In this document: positions 1 to 8,469 of the stretch, piece after piece | Numbering within the stretch: position 1 is the stretch's first letter | How the letters are laid out: each line of letters begins with the position of its first letter | Origin: Flavobacteriales bacterium | GTDB lineage: Bacteria > Bacteroidota > Bacteroidia > Flavobacteriales_F > PHOS-HE28 | Assembly (NCBI GenBank): GCA_016712535.1 | Contig: JADJQW010000002.1 | Location: 372,001 to 436,000 of the forward strand | DNA length: 64,000 bases | Direction: 5' to 3' | Program-made: the position numbers and the translations under genes | Notes under the pieces: model-generated | What the model was told of the DNA's origin: nothing | The model's input: only the letters and a program-made list of their open reading frames with translations | The model's database searches: none

Positions 1-1
1 G

Positions 2-961
2 GCCCTCGCGCTGTGCGGCGTTGGCCTTTTGCGCGCCCAGGACGGCCAGCTGTCGCAGTACGATGCGGCGCCGGTGATGCTGAACCCTGCGCTGACGGGC
101 ATGTACGAGAACGCGGAGTTCCGCATGGCATGCAACGTCCGGAGCCAGTGGAACAGCCTGGCGAGCAACTTCCTCACCACGGCCTTCGGGTATGACCTCT
201 CGTTCCAGAGGCGCTTCGGCGTGGGGATGTCGCTGAGCAACTACAACATGGCGGGGATCATGAACAATTTCCAGTTCGGGCTCTCGGGTGCGTACAACGT
301 TTCGGACCCCAAGGCGCACCACACCCTTTCGACAGGCGTGCATCTCGGTCTGCTGTACAAGAAGGTGAATGATCAGAACCTGCTCTGGGACTCGCAGTAC
401 AGCAACGGTTACTTCAATTCCGACCTTCCATCCGGCGAGATCACCCAGCGCGGCGCGCGCTTGATGCCCGATGTCTCCGTTGGCCTGGCTTATCGCTCGA
501 CTAATCCGCGCAGGAGCATCAATCCGTTCGTGAATGCGGCGCTCTTCCATGTCACCATGCCAGACGAGTCGATCTATCGCACGGCCAAGAGCAAGATGCC
601 GATCCGGTATTCGGCCAACGGTGGCGTGCGCGTGAAGCTCTCAGAGGGGCTGATCCTGATCCCGCAGGGCTTGTACATGCGCCAGGGGAACGACCAGCAG
701 ATCCACGCGGGGATGATGGGCGAGTTCGCCATCGGCGGATCGGTGTACAGTGCGATCTGCGGGGCATCGTACCGCGTGAGAGACGCCATCGTGGCGCATG
801 TGGGCCTGAAGCACAAGAACAGCGCCTACCGCTTCAGCTACGACGTGAACACATCGCCGCTGCGCTCGTATTCCCGCAGCAACGGGGCCTTCGAGTTCTC
901 GATCATCTACTACGGCACGCACGCGGGCCGTGAGCGGCGATTGACGAGCAGCGCGTTCTGA
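2..961 (+). CDS. PorP/SprF-family type IX secretion membrane protein, 5' truncated by the window edge
   Basis: The frame is open from base 2 with no start codon. The first residues (ALALCGVGLLRAQ) look like the end of a signal peptide, so the true start lies just upstream of the window and the TTG at 29 is not the start. The mature part opens with SQYDAAPVMLNPALTG, the usual N-terminal signature of PorP/SprF proteins, and about 310 residues of amphipathic beta-rich sequence follow, as expected for an outer-membrane barrel. Proteins of this family work with the T9SS and often sit beside large adhesin-like cargo genes; here the upstream partner is outside the window. The family call is firm. 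Which PorP paralogue it is cannot be told. Confidence 0.85.
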   Translation, partial: ALALCGVGLLRAQDGQLSQYDAAPVMLNPALTGMYENAEFRMACNVRSQWNSLASNFLTTAFGYDLSFQRRFGVGMSLSNYNMAGIMNNFQFGLSGAYNVSDPKAHHTLSTGVHLGLLYKKVNDQNLLWDSQYSNGYFNSDLPSGEITQRGARLMPDVSVGLAYRSTNPRRSINPFVNAALFHVTMPDESIYRTAKSKMPIRYSANGGVRVKLSEGLILIPQGLYMRQGNDQQIHAGMMGEFAIGGSVYSAICGASYRVRDAIVAHVGLKHKNSAYRFSYDVNTSPLRSYSRSNGAFEFSIIYYGTHAGRERRLTSSAF

Positions 962-979
962 TCCCGGCCAAAGCCGGAT
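961..979. terminator. possible bidirectional hairpin terminator between convergent genes
   Basis: A short stem (CCGGC, loop CAAA, GCCGG, extended by AT pairs with one bulged C) overlaps the last base of the PorP-like gene and lies before the 3' end of the minus-strand T9SS cargo gene. There is no U tract on either side, so this is only a candidate. Confidence 0.35.
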
Positions 980-1003
980 GGCGCGTGTCCGCAGCGCCCC
1001 AGT

Positions 1004-1948
1004 CTATTTCAGCGTGACGCGCTTCACCACGCGCCCGGCACCGGTACTGATGCTGACGAGGTAAGGGCCCGCAGCCAGCTTGCTCACATCGAGCTGAAGG
1101 TTCGTGGCAACGCCATTGGGGCTCTCAGATAGTGCGACTCCGCCGAGCGCGTTGATGATCTCGATGCGCTCCAAGGGAGCAGCGCTGGCGTTGCTGATGT
1201 TGAGGATGCCGTTGGCAGGGTTCGGCCACAAGCTCACCTGGGCATCCATGGCTTCCTGGACCCCTGTGGGCACTTCCACCGTGAGCTGGATCACCGGGCG
1301 CCGATCGTTCATGTCGACATTGTTGAAGGTGCTGGACAGCGATGCTTGAAGGCTGGTGTTGCCGCTGGCGTAGATCCGGTCCACCACGGTCGTATTCACC
1401 CATTCGAACGCGCCGGTGGCGATGGGCGCGGCTGCCGCTGAGATGTCCCATTCCGTGAGGATCTCCAAGGAACCGCCGGTATAGGTGAACGGGGACGTGA
1501 GCGTGAAGTCGATGTAGCCCGGGCTTGCTGTGGCGGGAATGGACTGCGAGGCATTGGTGTAAACCAGCACTGCACCTGCGCTCAGGTTGGCCCAGGTCTC
1601 CGTGGCGTTCGAGTACGAAGCCGCGCTCGAGTTCTTCATGTAGATGCTGAAGACCGCAGGGCCCGCTGCCGTGCTCGCAGTGCTCTTCATCCATCCCGTG
1701 CTGAGGATCACCGTGCCCGGAACGATGCCCACGGCCGCGAGCTCATCCTGGCTATAGAGGTATGCGAAGCGGCTGTAGCGGTAGAAGAGCGTGGACGACA
1801 AGTAGATGGGCCCCACAGCATACAAAGGCGTGTTCGGTGCCCCGGTGTTGATCTCCAGCACTTGGGCGCGCGCCTGGAAGCCGCTCGCGGACAACAGGGT
1901 CAGCACGAGCAAATGGGCGAGGCTCTGACCGATTAGCGTGCGCTTCAT
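1004..1948 (-). CDS. secreted protein with T9SS type A C-terminal sorting domain
   Basis: This is a 314-residue secreted protein. The N-terminus is a signal peptide (MKRTLIGQSLAHLLVLTLLS) ending near FQARAQ. The middle is beta-rich, Ser/Thr/Ala-rich sequence of unknown function. The last ~80 residues are a type A sorting domain: a VSLWPNPANG segment, a central IEIINALGG strand, then LAAGPYLVSI and a short basic end, RVVKRVTLK. Such domains direct export across the outer membrane by the T9SS and are removed on arrival. No enzymatic motif is visible in the central domain. It converges with the PorP-like gene. The ATG at 1946-1948 is followed directly by the signal peptide. Confidence 0.82.
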   Translation of the reverse strand: MKRTLIGQSLAHLLVLTLLSASGFQARAQVLEINTGAPNTPLYAVGPIYLSSTLFYRYSRFAYLYSQDELAAVGIVPGTVILSTGWMKSTASTAAGPAVFSIYMKNSSAASYSNATETWANLSAGAVLVYTNASQSIPATASPGYIDFTLTSPFTYTGGSLEILTEWDISAAAAPIATGAFEWVNTTVVDRIYASGNTSLQASLSSTFNNVDMNDRRPVIQLTVEVPTGVQEAMDAQVSLWPNPANGILNISNASAAPLERIEIINALGGVALSESPNGVATNLQLDVSKLAAGPYLVSISTGAGRVVKRVTLK

Positions 1949-2010
1949 GGTGCTTTGAACAGGAGTTGGTGGATTGACCAGTGCTGCCGCTGCGATGAGC
2001 GGTGGTAGAA

Positions 2011-2018
2011 CAAACCTA
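2011..2018 (-). promoter_or_regulatory. candidate -7 element (TAGGTTTG)
   Basis: The minus strand reads TAGGTTTG, a full match to the Bacteroidota -7 consensus TAnnTTTG, about 60 bases upstream of the T9SS cargo start at 1948. No clear -33 TTG was found at the usual distance. Confidence 0.35.
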
Positions 2019-2098
2019 ATCGATAGGCACGAAGATGGCCTGAGCCCAACATGGGCCGAGCGGTTATCCGGAACGGAATAAAGGAAGCTTGAGCTCCC

Positions 2099-2977
2099 TT
2101 ACCCCTTCAGCGCCTCCGCGCCGCCCACGATCTCGAGGATCTCGTTGGTGATGCTGGCCTGGCGCGCCTTGTTGTACGAGAGCTTCAGGCCTTTCAGCAG
2201 CGAGTCGGCGTTGTCGGTGGCTTTGTGCATGGCGGTCATGCGCGCACCGTGCTCAGCCGCATGGCTGTCGAGCAGCGCTTTGTAGAGCTGGATCTTCAGG
2301 CTCTTGGGGATGATCTCCTCCACGATGGTGGCGCGGTCCGGCTCCATGATATGATCGGACTTGGCTCCGCTGTTGGCCTTCTTCTCGGCGGGCAGGATCG
2401 GGAGGAACTGCTCCTCCGTGGTGATCTGCACCGCCGCGTTCTTGAACTTGTTGTAGAAGAGCACAACGCGATCATAGTTGCCATCAGCGAACTGCTTCAT
2501 CAGCAATTCCGCCACCGGTGCAGCCTTGTCGAAGCTGAGGCCATCGAAGAGCGAGGCCAGGTCCGTGGGCAATGCCGCGTCGAGCAGGCCGCTGCGGCGG
2601 TAGAGGTCCATGGCCTTCTTGCCGATGGGGAGCACATGCGCTTGCTGGCCATCGGCCTGTGCACCGTTCAGGGCGGTGCGCACGAGGCGGAACACTTGCG
2701 TATTGAAGGCTCCGGCCAGGCCGCGATTGCTAACGATGGGCACCAGCAGCACCTTCTTCACCTCGCGCTGAGCGCTGTACTTGCCTTCGCTGCTGTCGAG
2801 GCTCGCGCTCACATTGCCCAGGATGGTCTGCAGCTTCTCGGCGTAGGGGCGCATGCGCACGATCGCGTCCTGAGCACGGCGCAGCTTGGCCGCGCTCACC
2901 ATCTTCATGGCGGCGGTGATCTGCTTGGTGCTGTTCACCGAGACGATCCGGCTGCGTACCTCCTTCAGGCTGGGCAT
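2099..2977 (-). CDS. atpG: F1Fo ATP synthase subunit gamma
   Basis: This 292-residue protein is the central rotor shaft of F1. The N-terminal helix (SLKEVRSRIVSVNSTKQITAAMKMVSAAKLRRA) and the C-terminal helix (ARMTAMHKATDNADSLLKGLKLSYNKARQASITNEILEI, here broken for reading) are the two conserved coiled-coil ends of the family and together flank the variable Rossmann-like domain. Length is normal. It is the last gene of the minus-strand atp block and follows atpA by 84 bases. No atpD or atpC follows: the next gene downstream is an unrelated T9SS cargo gene, so beta and epsilon must be encoded elsewhere. Confidence 0.97.
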   Translation of the reverse strand: MPSLKEVRSRIVSVNSTKQITAAMKMVSAAKLRRAQDAIVRMRPYAEKLQTILGNVSASLDSSEGKYSAQREVKKVLLVPIVSNRGLAGAFNTQVFRLVRTALNGAQADGQQAHVLPIGKKAMDLYRRSGLLDAALPTDLASLFDGLSFDKAAPVAELLMKQFADGNYDRVVLFYNKFKNAAVQITTEEQFLPILPAEKKANSGAKSDHIMEPDRATIVEEIIPKSLKIQLYKALLDSHAAEHGARMTAMHKATDNADSLLKGLKLSYNKARQASITNEILEIVGGAEALKG

Positions 2978-3061
2978 CTTGGGTGTAGTTGGCGAATTGG
3001 GTAGCGGCTGGCGGCGATTTGTCCATCACTGGCCGCTTGCCGCTGGCCTGTTTGCCGCTCT

Positions 3062-4642
3062 TTAGTTGTCGAGGCTCTTCACCAGGTCTTTGGCAACGGC
3101 TTCAAGCGTGCCGGTGATCTGATCGTTGTAATCGCCCTTCTTCAGCGCGGCCAGCACATCGCTGTGCTTGTTGCGCAGCATGGTGATATACTCGGCCTCG
3201 AACTGCTTCACGTTCTTCACGGGGATCCGGCTCAGCAGGCCTTTCGTTCCGCAGTAGATGATTGCGATCTGCTCCTCCACGCGCATGGGGCTGTTCTGGC
3301 CCTGCTTCAGGATCTCCACGTTTCGAGCGCCCTTGTCGAGCACCGCCTTGGTGGCGGCGTCGAGGTCGGATCCGAACTTCGAGAAGGCCTCCAGCTCGCG
3401 GTACTGCGCCTGGTCGAGCTTCAGGGTGCCGGCCACCTTCTTCATGCTCTTGATCTGCGCGTTGCCGCCCACGCGGCTCACGCTGATGCCCACGTTGATC
3501 GCCGGGCGCACACCGCTCAGGAAGAGGGTGCTCTCCAGGAAGATCTGGCCATCGGTGATCGAGATCACGTTGGTGGGGATGTAAGCCGAAACGTCACCGG
3601 CCTGCGTCTCGATGATAGGCAGCGCGGTAAGCGAGCCTCCGCCTTTCACCTTGCCTTTCAGCGATGCAGGCAGGTCGTTCATCTCGGAAGCAACCTTGTC
3701 GTCGGCGATCACCTTGGCGGCGCGCTCGAGCAAGCGGCTGTGCAGGTAGAACACATCACCGGGGTAAGCCTCACGACCGGGCGGGCGGCGGAGCAGCAGC
3801 GATACCTCGCGGTACGCCACGGCCTGCTTGGAGAGATCATCGTACACGATCAGCGCGGGACGGCCGGTATCACGGAAGTACTCGCCGATGGCCGCACCGG
3901 TGAAGGGGGCGTAGAACTGCATCGGCGCGGGGTCGCTGGCGTTGGCCGCCACCACCGTGGTGTAGGCCATGGCGCCGTTCTCCTCCAAGGTCTTCACCGT
4001 GCCCGCCACCGTGGAGCCTTTCTGGCCGATGGCCACATAGATGCAATAAACGGGCTTGCCGGCCTCGTAGAATTCCCGTTGGTTGATGATGGTATCGATC
4101 GCCACCGTGCTCTTGCCGGTCTGGCGGTCGCCGATGATCAACTCTCGCTGGCCGCGGCCGATGGGGATCATGGCGTCAACCGCCTTGATGCCGGTCTGCA
4201 GCGGCTCCTTCACGGGCTCGCGGTAGATCACGCCCGGCGCCCGGCGCTCGATGGGCATCTCGAAGAGCTCGCCTGCGATGGGGCCCTTGCCATCGATCGG
4301 CTCGCCCAAGGTGTTCACCACGCGGCCCACCATGCCTTCGCCGGTACTGATGCTCGCGATGCGCTTGGTGCGCTTCACGGTGTCGCCTTCCTTGATGCCC
4401 ACGCTGGGGCCCAGGAGCACGGCGCCCACATTGTCCTCTTCGAGGTTCAGCACGATGCCGCGCAGTCCGCTGGGGAACTCGATGAGCTCACCGCTCTGCA
4501 CGCCGCGCAGCCCGTAGATGCGGGCGATGCCGTCACCGACCTGGAGCACCGTCCCGACCTCTTCGAGTTCGGCCTCGCTGCGGAAACCGGCGAGTTCTTG
4601 TTTGAGGATCGCCGATACTTCGGCGGGTTTCACTTCGGCCAT
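3062..4642 (-). CDS. atpA: F1Fo ATP synthase subunit alpha
   Basis: The 526-residue product is the non-catalytic nucleotide-binding subunit of F1. The Walker A motif GDRQTGKS is present, as are the surrounding RGQRELIIG segment and the alpha-type C-terminal region with PAINVGISVSRVGG. The N-terminal beta-barrel domain carries VGDGIARIYGL. Length is typical. The ATG at 4640-4642 lies 12 bases downstream of the end of atpH, consistent with one operon. Nothing appears truncated. Confidence 0.98.
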   Translation of the reverse strand: MAEVKPAEVSAILKQELAGFRSEAELEEVGTVLQVGDGIARIYGLRGVQSGELIEFPSGLRGIVLNLEEDNVGAVLLGPSVGIKEGDTVKRTKRIASISTGEGMVGRVVNTLGEPIDGKGPIAGELFEMPIERRAPGVIYREPVKEPLQTGIKAVDAMIPIGRGQRELIIGDRQTGKSTVAIDTIINQREFYEAGKPVYCIYVAIGQKGSTVAGTVKTLEENGAMAYTTVVAANASDPAPMQFYAPFTGAAIGEYFRDTGRPALIVYDDLSKQAVAYREVSLLLRRPPGREAYPGDVFYLHSRLLERAAKVIADDKVASEMNDLPASLKGKVKGGGSLTALPIIETQAGDVSAYIPTNVISITDGQIFLESTLFLSGVRPAINVGISVSRVGGNAQIKSMKKVAGTLKLDQAQYRELEAFSKFGSDLDAATKAVLDKGARNVEILKQGQNSPMRVEEQIAIIYCGTKGLLSRIPVKNVKQFEAEYITMLRNKHSDVLAALKKGDYNDQITGTLEAVAKDLVKSLDN

Positions 4643-4654
4643 GGCCTTGTTGCT

Positions 4655-5218
4655 TTAGATCGCGGGGATGTACGGGTTCTTGGAGAATTCGCGGCGCAGA
4701 TCGGCGAGTCGGCGGCTCACGGTGCCATCGTACTGCTCATCCCCGATGCGGATGCTCACGCCTCCGATCAGGGCGGGATCGACCTTCTCCTTCAGATCGA
4801 TCGTCTTGCCAGGGTGCTGCTTCATCGCGAGGGCGATCACCTGGGCGCGGGTATCAGCATTCAGCGCAACAGCGCTGGTGACCACAGCGGTCACGATGTT
4901 CTGGTCCACCTTGAAGAGCTCGTTGAAGGCCGCGGCCACATCGGGCAAAAGCGACTCGCGGCCTTTGCGCACCAGGATGCCCATGTAGGACCTGGTGATC
5001 GGGCCCACCTTATCGTCGAAGATGCCCTTCAGGATCCGGTCCTTCGCATCGGACTTCACCACCGGGCTTTTCAGGATCACCACCAGCTCCCGGTTCTCGG
5101 CGCAGGTGCTCGCCAGCAGGCGCATATCGGCCTGCATCGCGTCAAGCTGACCCTTCTCCCGGGCCATGTCCATCAGCGAACGGGCATAACGATATGCGAC
5201 CGGCGCGGGGTTCTTCAT
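4655..5218 (-). CDS. atpH: F1Fo ATP synthase subunit delta
   Basis: This 187-residue protein is the stator subunit that ties the top of F1 to the b subunits. The N-terminal helical bundle opens with VAYRYARSLMDMA, the usual start of the family, and the C-terminal part contains DPALIGGVSIRIGDEQYDGTVSRRL, whose GG-x-x-I-x-IGD core is the family signature. Its ATG overlaps the stop of atpF by four bases (ATGA), which implies translational coupling of the two stator subunits. Confidence 0.95.
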   Translation of the reverse strand: MKNPAPVAYRYARSLMDMAREKGQLDAMQADMRLLASTCAENRELVVILKSPVVKSDAKDRILKGIFDDKVGPITRSYMGILVRKGRESLLPDVAAAFNELFKVDQNIVTAVVTSAVALNADTRAQVIALAMKQHPGKTIDLKEKVDPALIGGVSIRIGDEQYDGTVSRRLADLRREFSKNPYIPAI

Positions 5219-5724
5219 GACTTGCGCAGCTCGGCTTCGTTCATCACTTTGTCCACCAGGGATTGTTGCGCGGCGCGATCGGCGAGCTTCTCCTTGAGGA
5301 TCACTTCGGCCACCTGGATGCTGAGCTCTGCGAGCTGGTTCTTCATCTCCACGATGGCGGCCTTCTTCTCGTTCTGGATATCGGCGCGGGCGCGGGACAA
5401 CAGCGCTTCGGCCTCGGCTTTCGCCTTGCCCTTGGCCTCGGCGATCTCCTTGTCGCGGATGTCGCGCGCCTCCTTCAGGAGCACTTCGCGCTCTTCACGG
5501 GCGGCGCGCATGAGCTCCTCGTTCTTCGCGCCCAGCGCGGCCATCTCTTCGCGTGCGCGTTTCGCTTCATTCAAGGCATCGGCGATGCTGGCCTCACGCT
5601 CCTTCAGTCCATTGAGGATGGGCTTCCAGGCGAACTTGGCCAGGATGAAGAGCACGGTCAGGAAGGTCAGCGTCATCCAGAAGATGAGGCCGATGGAGGG
5701 CTCTACGAGGCTCGCGAGCAGCAT
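5215..5724 (-). CDS. atpF: F1Fo ATP synthase subunit b
   Basis: This is a 169-residue peripheral-stalk subunit. A single N-terminal membrane helix (roughly residues 9-30, GLIFWMTLTFLTVLFILAKF) is followed by a long Ala/Glu/Lys/Arg-rich helix that forms the right-handed coiled coil of the stator. The pattern is canonical. Only one b-type gene is present between atpE and atpH, so the stator is probably a b homodimer. It overlaps atpH by four bases. Confidence 0.95.
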   Translation of the reverse strand: MLLASLVEPSIGLIFWMTLTFLTVLFILAKFAWKPILNGLKEREASIADALNEAKRAREEMAALGAKNEELMRAAREEREVLLKEARDIRDKEIAEAKGKAKAEAEALLSRARADIQNEKKAAIVEMKNQLAELSIQVAEVILKEKLADRAAQQSLVDKVMNEAELRKS

Positions 5725-5774
5725 GGGCGTGCGGGATCAGTGAGGTGAATGACTGAACAACGGAAGGCCGCTGT

Positions 5775-6023
5775 TTAAGCGGTCTTCAGCACGACCAGCA
5801 GGCCCACCACCATCGCGAAGAAGGCAGCACCTTCAACGAGAGCGGCAGTGAGGATCATGTTGGCGCGCAGATCGTTGATCGACTCGGGCTGGCGGGCCAT
5901 GGCTTGCACGGCATCACCGCCGATGCGGCCGATGCCAACACCGGCACCAAGGGCAGCGAGACCAGCGCCGAGAGCAGCGATACCGTAACCGGTGCCGAGG
6001 TCGAGGAGGACAGAGAGGAACAT
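5775..6023 (-). CDS. atpE: F1Fo ATP synthase subunit c
   Basis: This 82-residue hairpin of two membrane helices is the rotor ring subunit. Helix 1 is glycine-rich (AALGAGLAALGAGVGIG), the polar loop reads ARQPE, and helix 2 carries the ion-binding glutamate in AALVEGAAFF. The residues around that glutamate do not show the Gln/Ser-Thr/Tyr ligands of sodium-type rings, so proton coupling is inferred. The frame is open upstream of the ATG at 6021-6023, but the family's length and the start of the hydrophobic helix support this start. Confidence 0.95.
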   Translation of the reverse strand: MFLSVLLDLGTGYGIAALGAGLAALGAGVGIGRIGGDAVQAMARQPESINDLRANMILTAALVEGAAFFAMVVGLLVVLKTA

Positions 6024-6048
6024 GGGAACGTGGTTGTTTGTGAAGGTT

Positions 6049-7245
6049 CTAGTGGTGGTGCGGTTCCTCAACGGCAGCACCGATGTACATGGCGCTGAGG
6101 AAGGTGAAGACATAGGCTTGGATGAAGGCTACGAGGAGCTCGAGGCACATCATGAACACCGTGAACGCCCAGGAGCCTATGGCCACGCCATAGCCGGCGC
6201 CCGCACTGGTCTCGCCGAATACGAAGATCAGGCTGAAGAAGCTGAGCGCGATGATGTGGCCTGCCGTGATGTTGGCGAAGAGTCGGATCATGAGCACGAA
6301 GGGCTTCAGGAACATGCCCAGGATCTCCACTGGCGTGAGGATCGCGAGCACCCAGCCCGGCACGCCCGGCATGGCCAGGATGTGATGCCAGTAGTGCTTG
6401 TTGCCGTTCACCGTGACGATGATGAAGGTGATCAGGGCCAGCACGATCGTGACGGCGATGTTGCCCGTGAGGTTGGCGCCGCCAGGGAAGAAGGGGACCA
6501 GTCCCAACAGGTTGTTCAGGAAGATGAAGAAGAAGGCCGTGAGCAGATAAGGCAAGAAGCGCTCGTACTTGTGGCCGATGGCGCTCTTGGCCACATCGTC
6601 GCGCACGAACAGGATGATGGGCTCGATGAGGTTCTGCAGGCCAGTGGGCGCCTGGCCTGCGCGACGGGTGTAGGCTTTGGCCACACTGAGGAAGATGATG
6701 AGCAGGAGCGTCACGCTCACGAAGAGGCTCATCACGTTCTTGGTGATGCTGATGTCCCAAGTGGCCTTGGTGAGCTCCTCGTTGATGGTCGCGTGATGCG
6801 CGTCGGTGCCGTCAGGCGCGTCGGTGGCGGCGATGTGCCCGTCGTGCAGCAGGTAGCCGCCATAGGCCTTGTGGCCATGGTCGAAACGGCTGCTGCTGAA
6901 CACGCTCAGGCCGCGCTCGCTGTTGTAAAGGATGATGGGAAGCGGCAAGCTGGTGTGGCCCCAGAGGTGCCAGCCATGCTCATCGCCGATGTGGCTCATG
7001 ATGAGCGTGCCGGCGTCGAAGCCTTTCTTCTCTTCAGTGTGCTTGGCCTCTGCCTCATGGCCCATGGTGGTCACGGCCATGGCGGAGTCGGCGTGCGCAT
7101 GATCGGCTTGGTCATGAACCGATTGCTCGGCCTGTACAGCGCCCGCCTCGGGGTGCCCATGCCCTTCGTGCTGCGCGGAAAGTGGGCCCATCAGCAGGGC
7201 TGCCATCAACAGGAAACTCAGGCGCAGCAAGGCTTTCAGCGACAT
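6049..7245 (-). CDS. atpB: F1Fo ATP synthase subunit a
   Basis: The 398-residue stator channel subunit starts with a cleavable-looking signal peptide (LLRLSFLLMAALLMGPLSAQ), then a His-rich soluble stretch of about 100 residues, and then the conserved membrane core. The core contains the essential arginine helix (LMIRLFANITAGHII). The signal peptide and long N-terminal extension are usual in Bacteroidota. The ATG at 7243-7245 was chosen because it directly precedes the signal peptide; the frame is open further upstream into non-homologous sequence. The protein ends in a histidine cluster (EEPHHH). Confidence 0.95.
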   Translation of the reverse strand: MSLKALLRLSFLLMAALLMGPLSAQHEGHGHPEAGAVQAEQSVHDQADHAHADSAMAVTTMGHEAEAKHTEEKKGFDAGTLIMSHIGDEHGWHLWGHTSLPLPIILYNSERGLSVFSSSRFDHGHKAYGGYLLHDGHIAATDAPDGTDAHHATINEELTKATWDISITKNVMSLFVSVTLLLIIFLSVAKAYTRRAGQAPTGLQNLIEPIILFVRDDVAKSAIGHKYERFLPYLLTAFFFIFLNNLLGLVPFFPGGANLTGNIAVTIVLALITFIIVTVNGNKHYWHHILAMPGVPGWVLAILTPVEILGMFLKPFVLMIRLFANITAGHIIALSFFSLIFVFGETSAGAGYGVAIGSWAFTVFMMCLELLVAFIQAYVFTFLSAMYIGAAVEEPHHH

Positions 7246-7277
7246 GGATGCGGGACGGTGCCCTCTCTTTGCGGCCG

Positions 7278-7285
7278 CGAATGTA
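7278..7285 (-). promoter_or_regulatory. candidate -7 element (TACATTCG) before atpB
   Basis: The minus strand reads TACATTCG 32 bases upstream of the atpB start, in the 76-base gap after atpZ. It fits the TAnnTTTG consensus at all but one position and could give atpB-G an internal promoter. Confidence 0.35.
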
Positions 7286-7321
7286 GGCAACCGCTTCATT
7301 CGGGAAAGCGGGGAATTGCAA

Positions 7322-7549
7322 TCACCTGTTCCCGGTCTCCCTGAACAGGTACACCATGGATCCTGCGATACCCAGCAAGCTGCCCACCAACGTGCAGGCC
7401 GGGAAGACCCAATGCAACTGCTTGTCGAGCCACCAGCCGATTGCGGTGAAGGCCAGCACGACACCGAGCATCGTGAATCCCAGACCGGTGTAGCGCAGGT
7501 AATCGTCGTAGCCCTTGCGCGCCTTCTTCATGTCTTCGCTGGCGCTCAT
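7322..7549 (-). CDS. atpZ: AtpZ/AtpI-family ATP synthase accessory protein
   Basis: This small 75-residue protein has two membrane helices (roughly residues 22-40 and 48-68). The segment GLGFTMLGVVLAFTAIGWWLDKQ matches the AtpZ family, whose members help assemble or supply ions to the c ring. The ATG at 7547-7549 overlaps the stop of the preceding membrane protein by four bases. The frame remains open upstream, but that extension is out-of-family sequence overlapping the neighbouring gene. Confidence 0.85.
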   Translation of the reverse strand: MSASEDMKKARKGYDDYLRYTGLGFTMLGVVLAFTAIGWWLDKQLHWVFPACTLVGSLLGIAGSMVYLFRETGNR

Positions 7550-7938
7550 GCCTTGGGCAGCTTGCGCGACAGGCTGCTGAGCCGCACCGTGCTGAAGGAG
7601 AGGAAAGCCAGATAAAGCACCGCGAATGCGATGCCCGAGATCATCAGGGTCTCTTTCGGTGCGCGCAGCAGGAGCACCACGAGCACGCCGAGCGATAGGA
7701 GCATCTTGAGCATGAGACCGCCCATGAAGCGGCGGACGAAGCCTTTCGGGTCGGTGGCCATGGCGTGCTCCTGCCAGAGATGGAGCGATGCAGTGACGAG
7801 CGCGAACCACGCGAGCATGATGGCGTGAAGCGGCTCGAACGGGACCCGAAGGCCATAAAGCGCGATCCAGAGCAGAACGGCCATGGCCGCAGTGAACAGT
7901 CCGATGGGAATCAGGAAGGACCAGCGCTGAGGGGCCAT
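7546..7938 (-). CDS. small AtpI-like membrane protein of the ATP synthase operon
   Basis: The product is about 130 residues with four predicted membrane helices. It is rich in Leu/Val/Ala and has an RRFMGGLMLKMLLSLGVLVVLLL helix preceded by a basic loop. Sequence similarity to a known family cannot be judged with certainty. Position and topology (between bactofilin and AtpZ, overlapping AtpZ by four bases) match the AtpI-type subunit I found at the head of many atp operons. An ATG at 7936-7938 is preferred; an in-frame TTG at 7972-7974 would add 12 residues. Confidence 0.7.
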   Translation of the reverse strand: MAPQRWSFLIPIGLFTAAMAVLLWIALYGLRVPFEPLHAIMLAWFALVTASLHLWQEHAMATDPKGFVRRFMGGLMLKMLLSLGVLVVLLLRAPKETLMISGIAFAVLYLAFLSFSTVRLSSLSRKLPKA

Positions 7939-7983
7939 GGGGGGCACCCGTGCGGGTGTCGGGAATCGAATCAACAGGGAGAA

Positions 7984-8433
7984 TCAGCGGCCGGCTTGCG
8001 CCTGCTCTGGCCGGGGTGCGCTCTGCAAGCGGACAGGGTCCATTTCCTTCACCACGCCGCCGGCCATGCTGCAATTGCCGGTGAATACGGCTCCAGGCTC
8101 AATGGCCAGCTTCTTCGTATTGATGTCGCCTTGGAGCTTGGCGGTGGCCTTCAGGCTCAGCAGGTCCTGGCAATTGATCTTGCCCACCAACGTGCCTTCA
8201 ATGTCGCTGCTCTGACAGATCACCTCTCCCTCGATCACGCCGGTTTGCCCGATGATCACACGGCCGCGGGCATTCACGGTGCCTTTCACCTTCCCATCGA
8301 TGCGGATATTGCTATCGCTGTTCACCTCGCCCACAATGGAGGTGCCTTCCATGATGCTGTTGATCTTGCCTGGGCTTACGGGTTCGTTGGGCTTGCTCAT
8401 GGGTGCTGGGGCGGTTTTGTCGCTGCCGAACAT
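7984..8433 (-). CDS. bactofilin (polymer-forming cytoskeletal protein)
   Basis: This 149-residue bactofilin consists of right-handed beta-helix repeats of about 18 residues: NSIMEGTSIVGEV, IRIDGKVKGTV, VIIGQTGVIEGEV, DIEGTLVGKI and further turns. Disordered tails lie on both sides, with a Pro/Ala/Gln-rich C-terminus. Bactofilins polymerise without nucleotide at the inner membrane and scaffold cell-wall or envelope machinery. The gene is sandwiched between the PorW/SprE-type lipoprotein gene and the atp genes. The ATG at 8431-8433 is preferred over the in-frame TTG at 8470-8472, which falls inside a likely promoter element. Confidence 0.92.
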   Translation of the reverse strand: MFGSDKTAPAPMSKPNEPVSPGKINSIMEGTSIVGEVNSDSNIRIDGKVKGTVNARGRVIIGQTGVIEGEVICQSSDIEGTLVGKINCQDLLSLKATAKLQGDINTKKLAIEPGAVFTGNCSMAGGVVKEMDPVRLQSAPRPEQAQAGR

Positions 8434-8469
8434 GGCTAATGGGCGTTGGGTGAAACGGACCGTCGCGGG

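Noticed and set aside
3164..5743. An 859-codon open frame on the plus strand opposite atpA-atpH-atpF
   Set aside because: It is antisense to three firmly identified genes. The His/Leu/Ala-rich translation is a typical shadow of GC-rich coding sequence.
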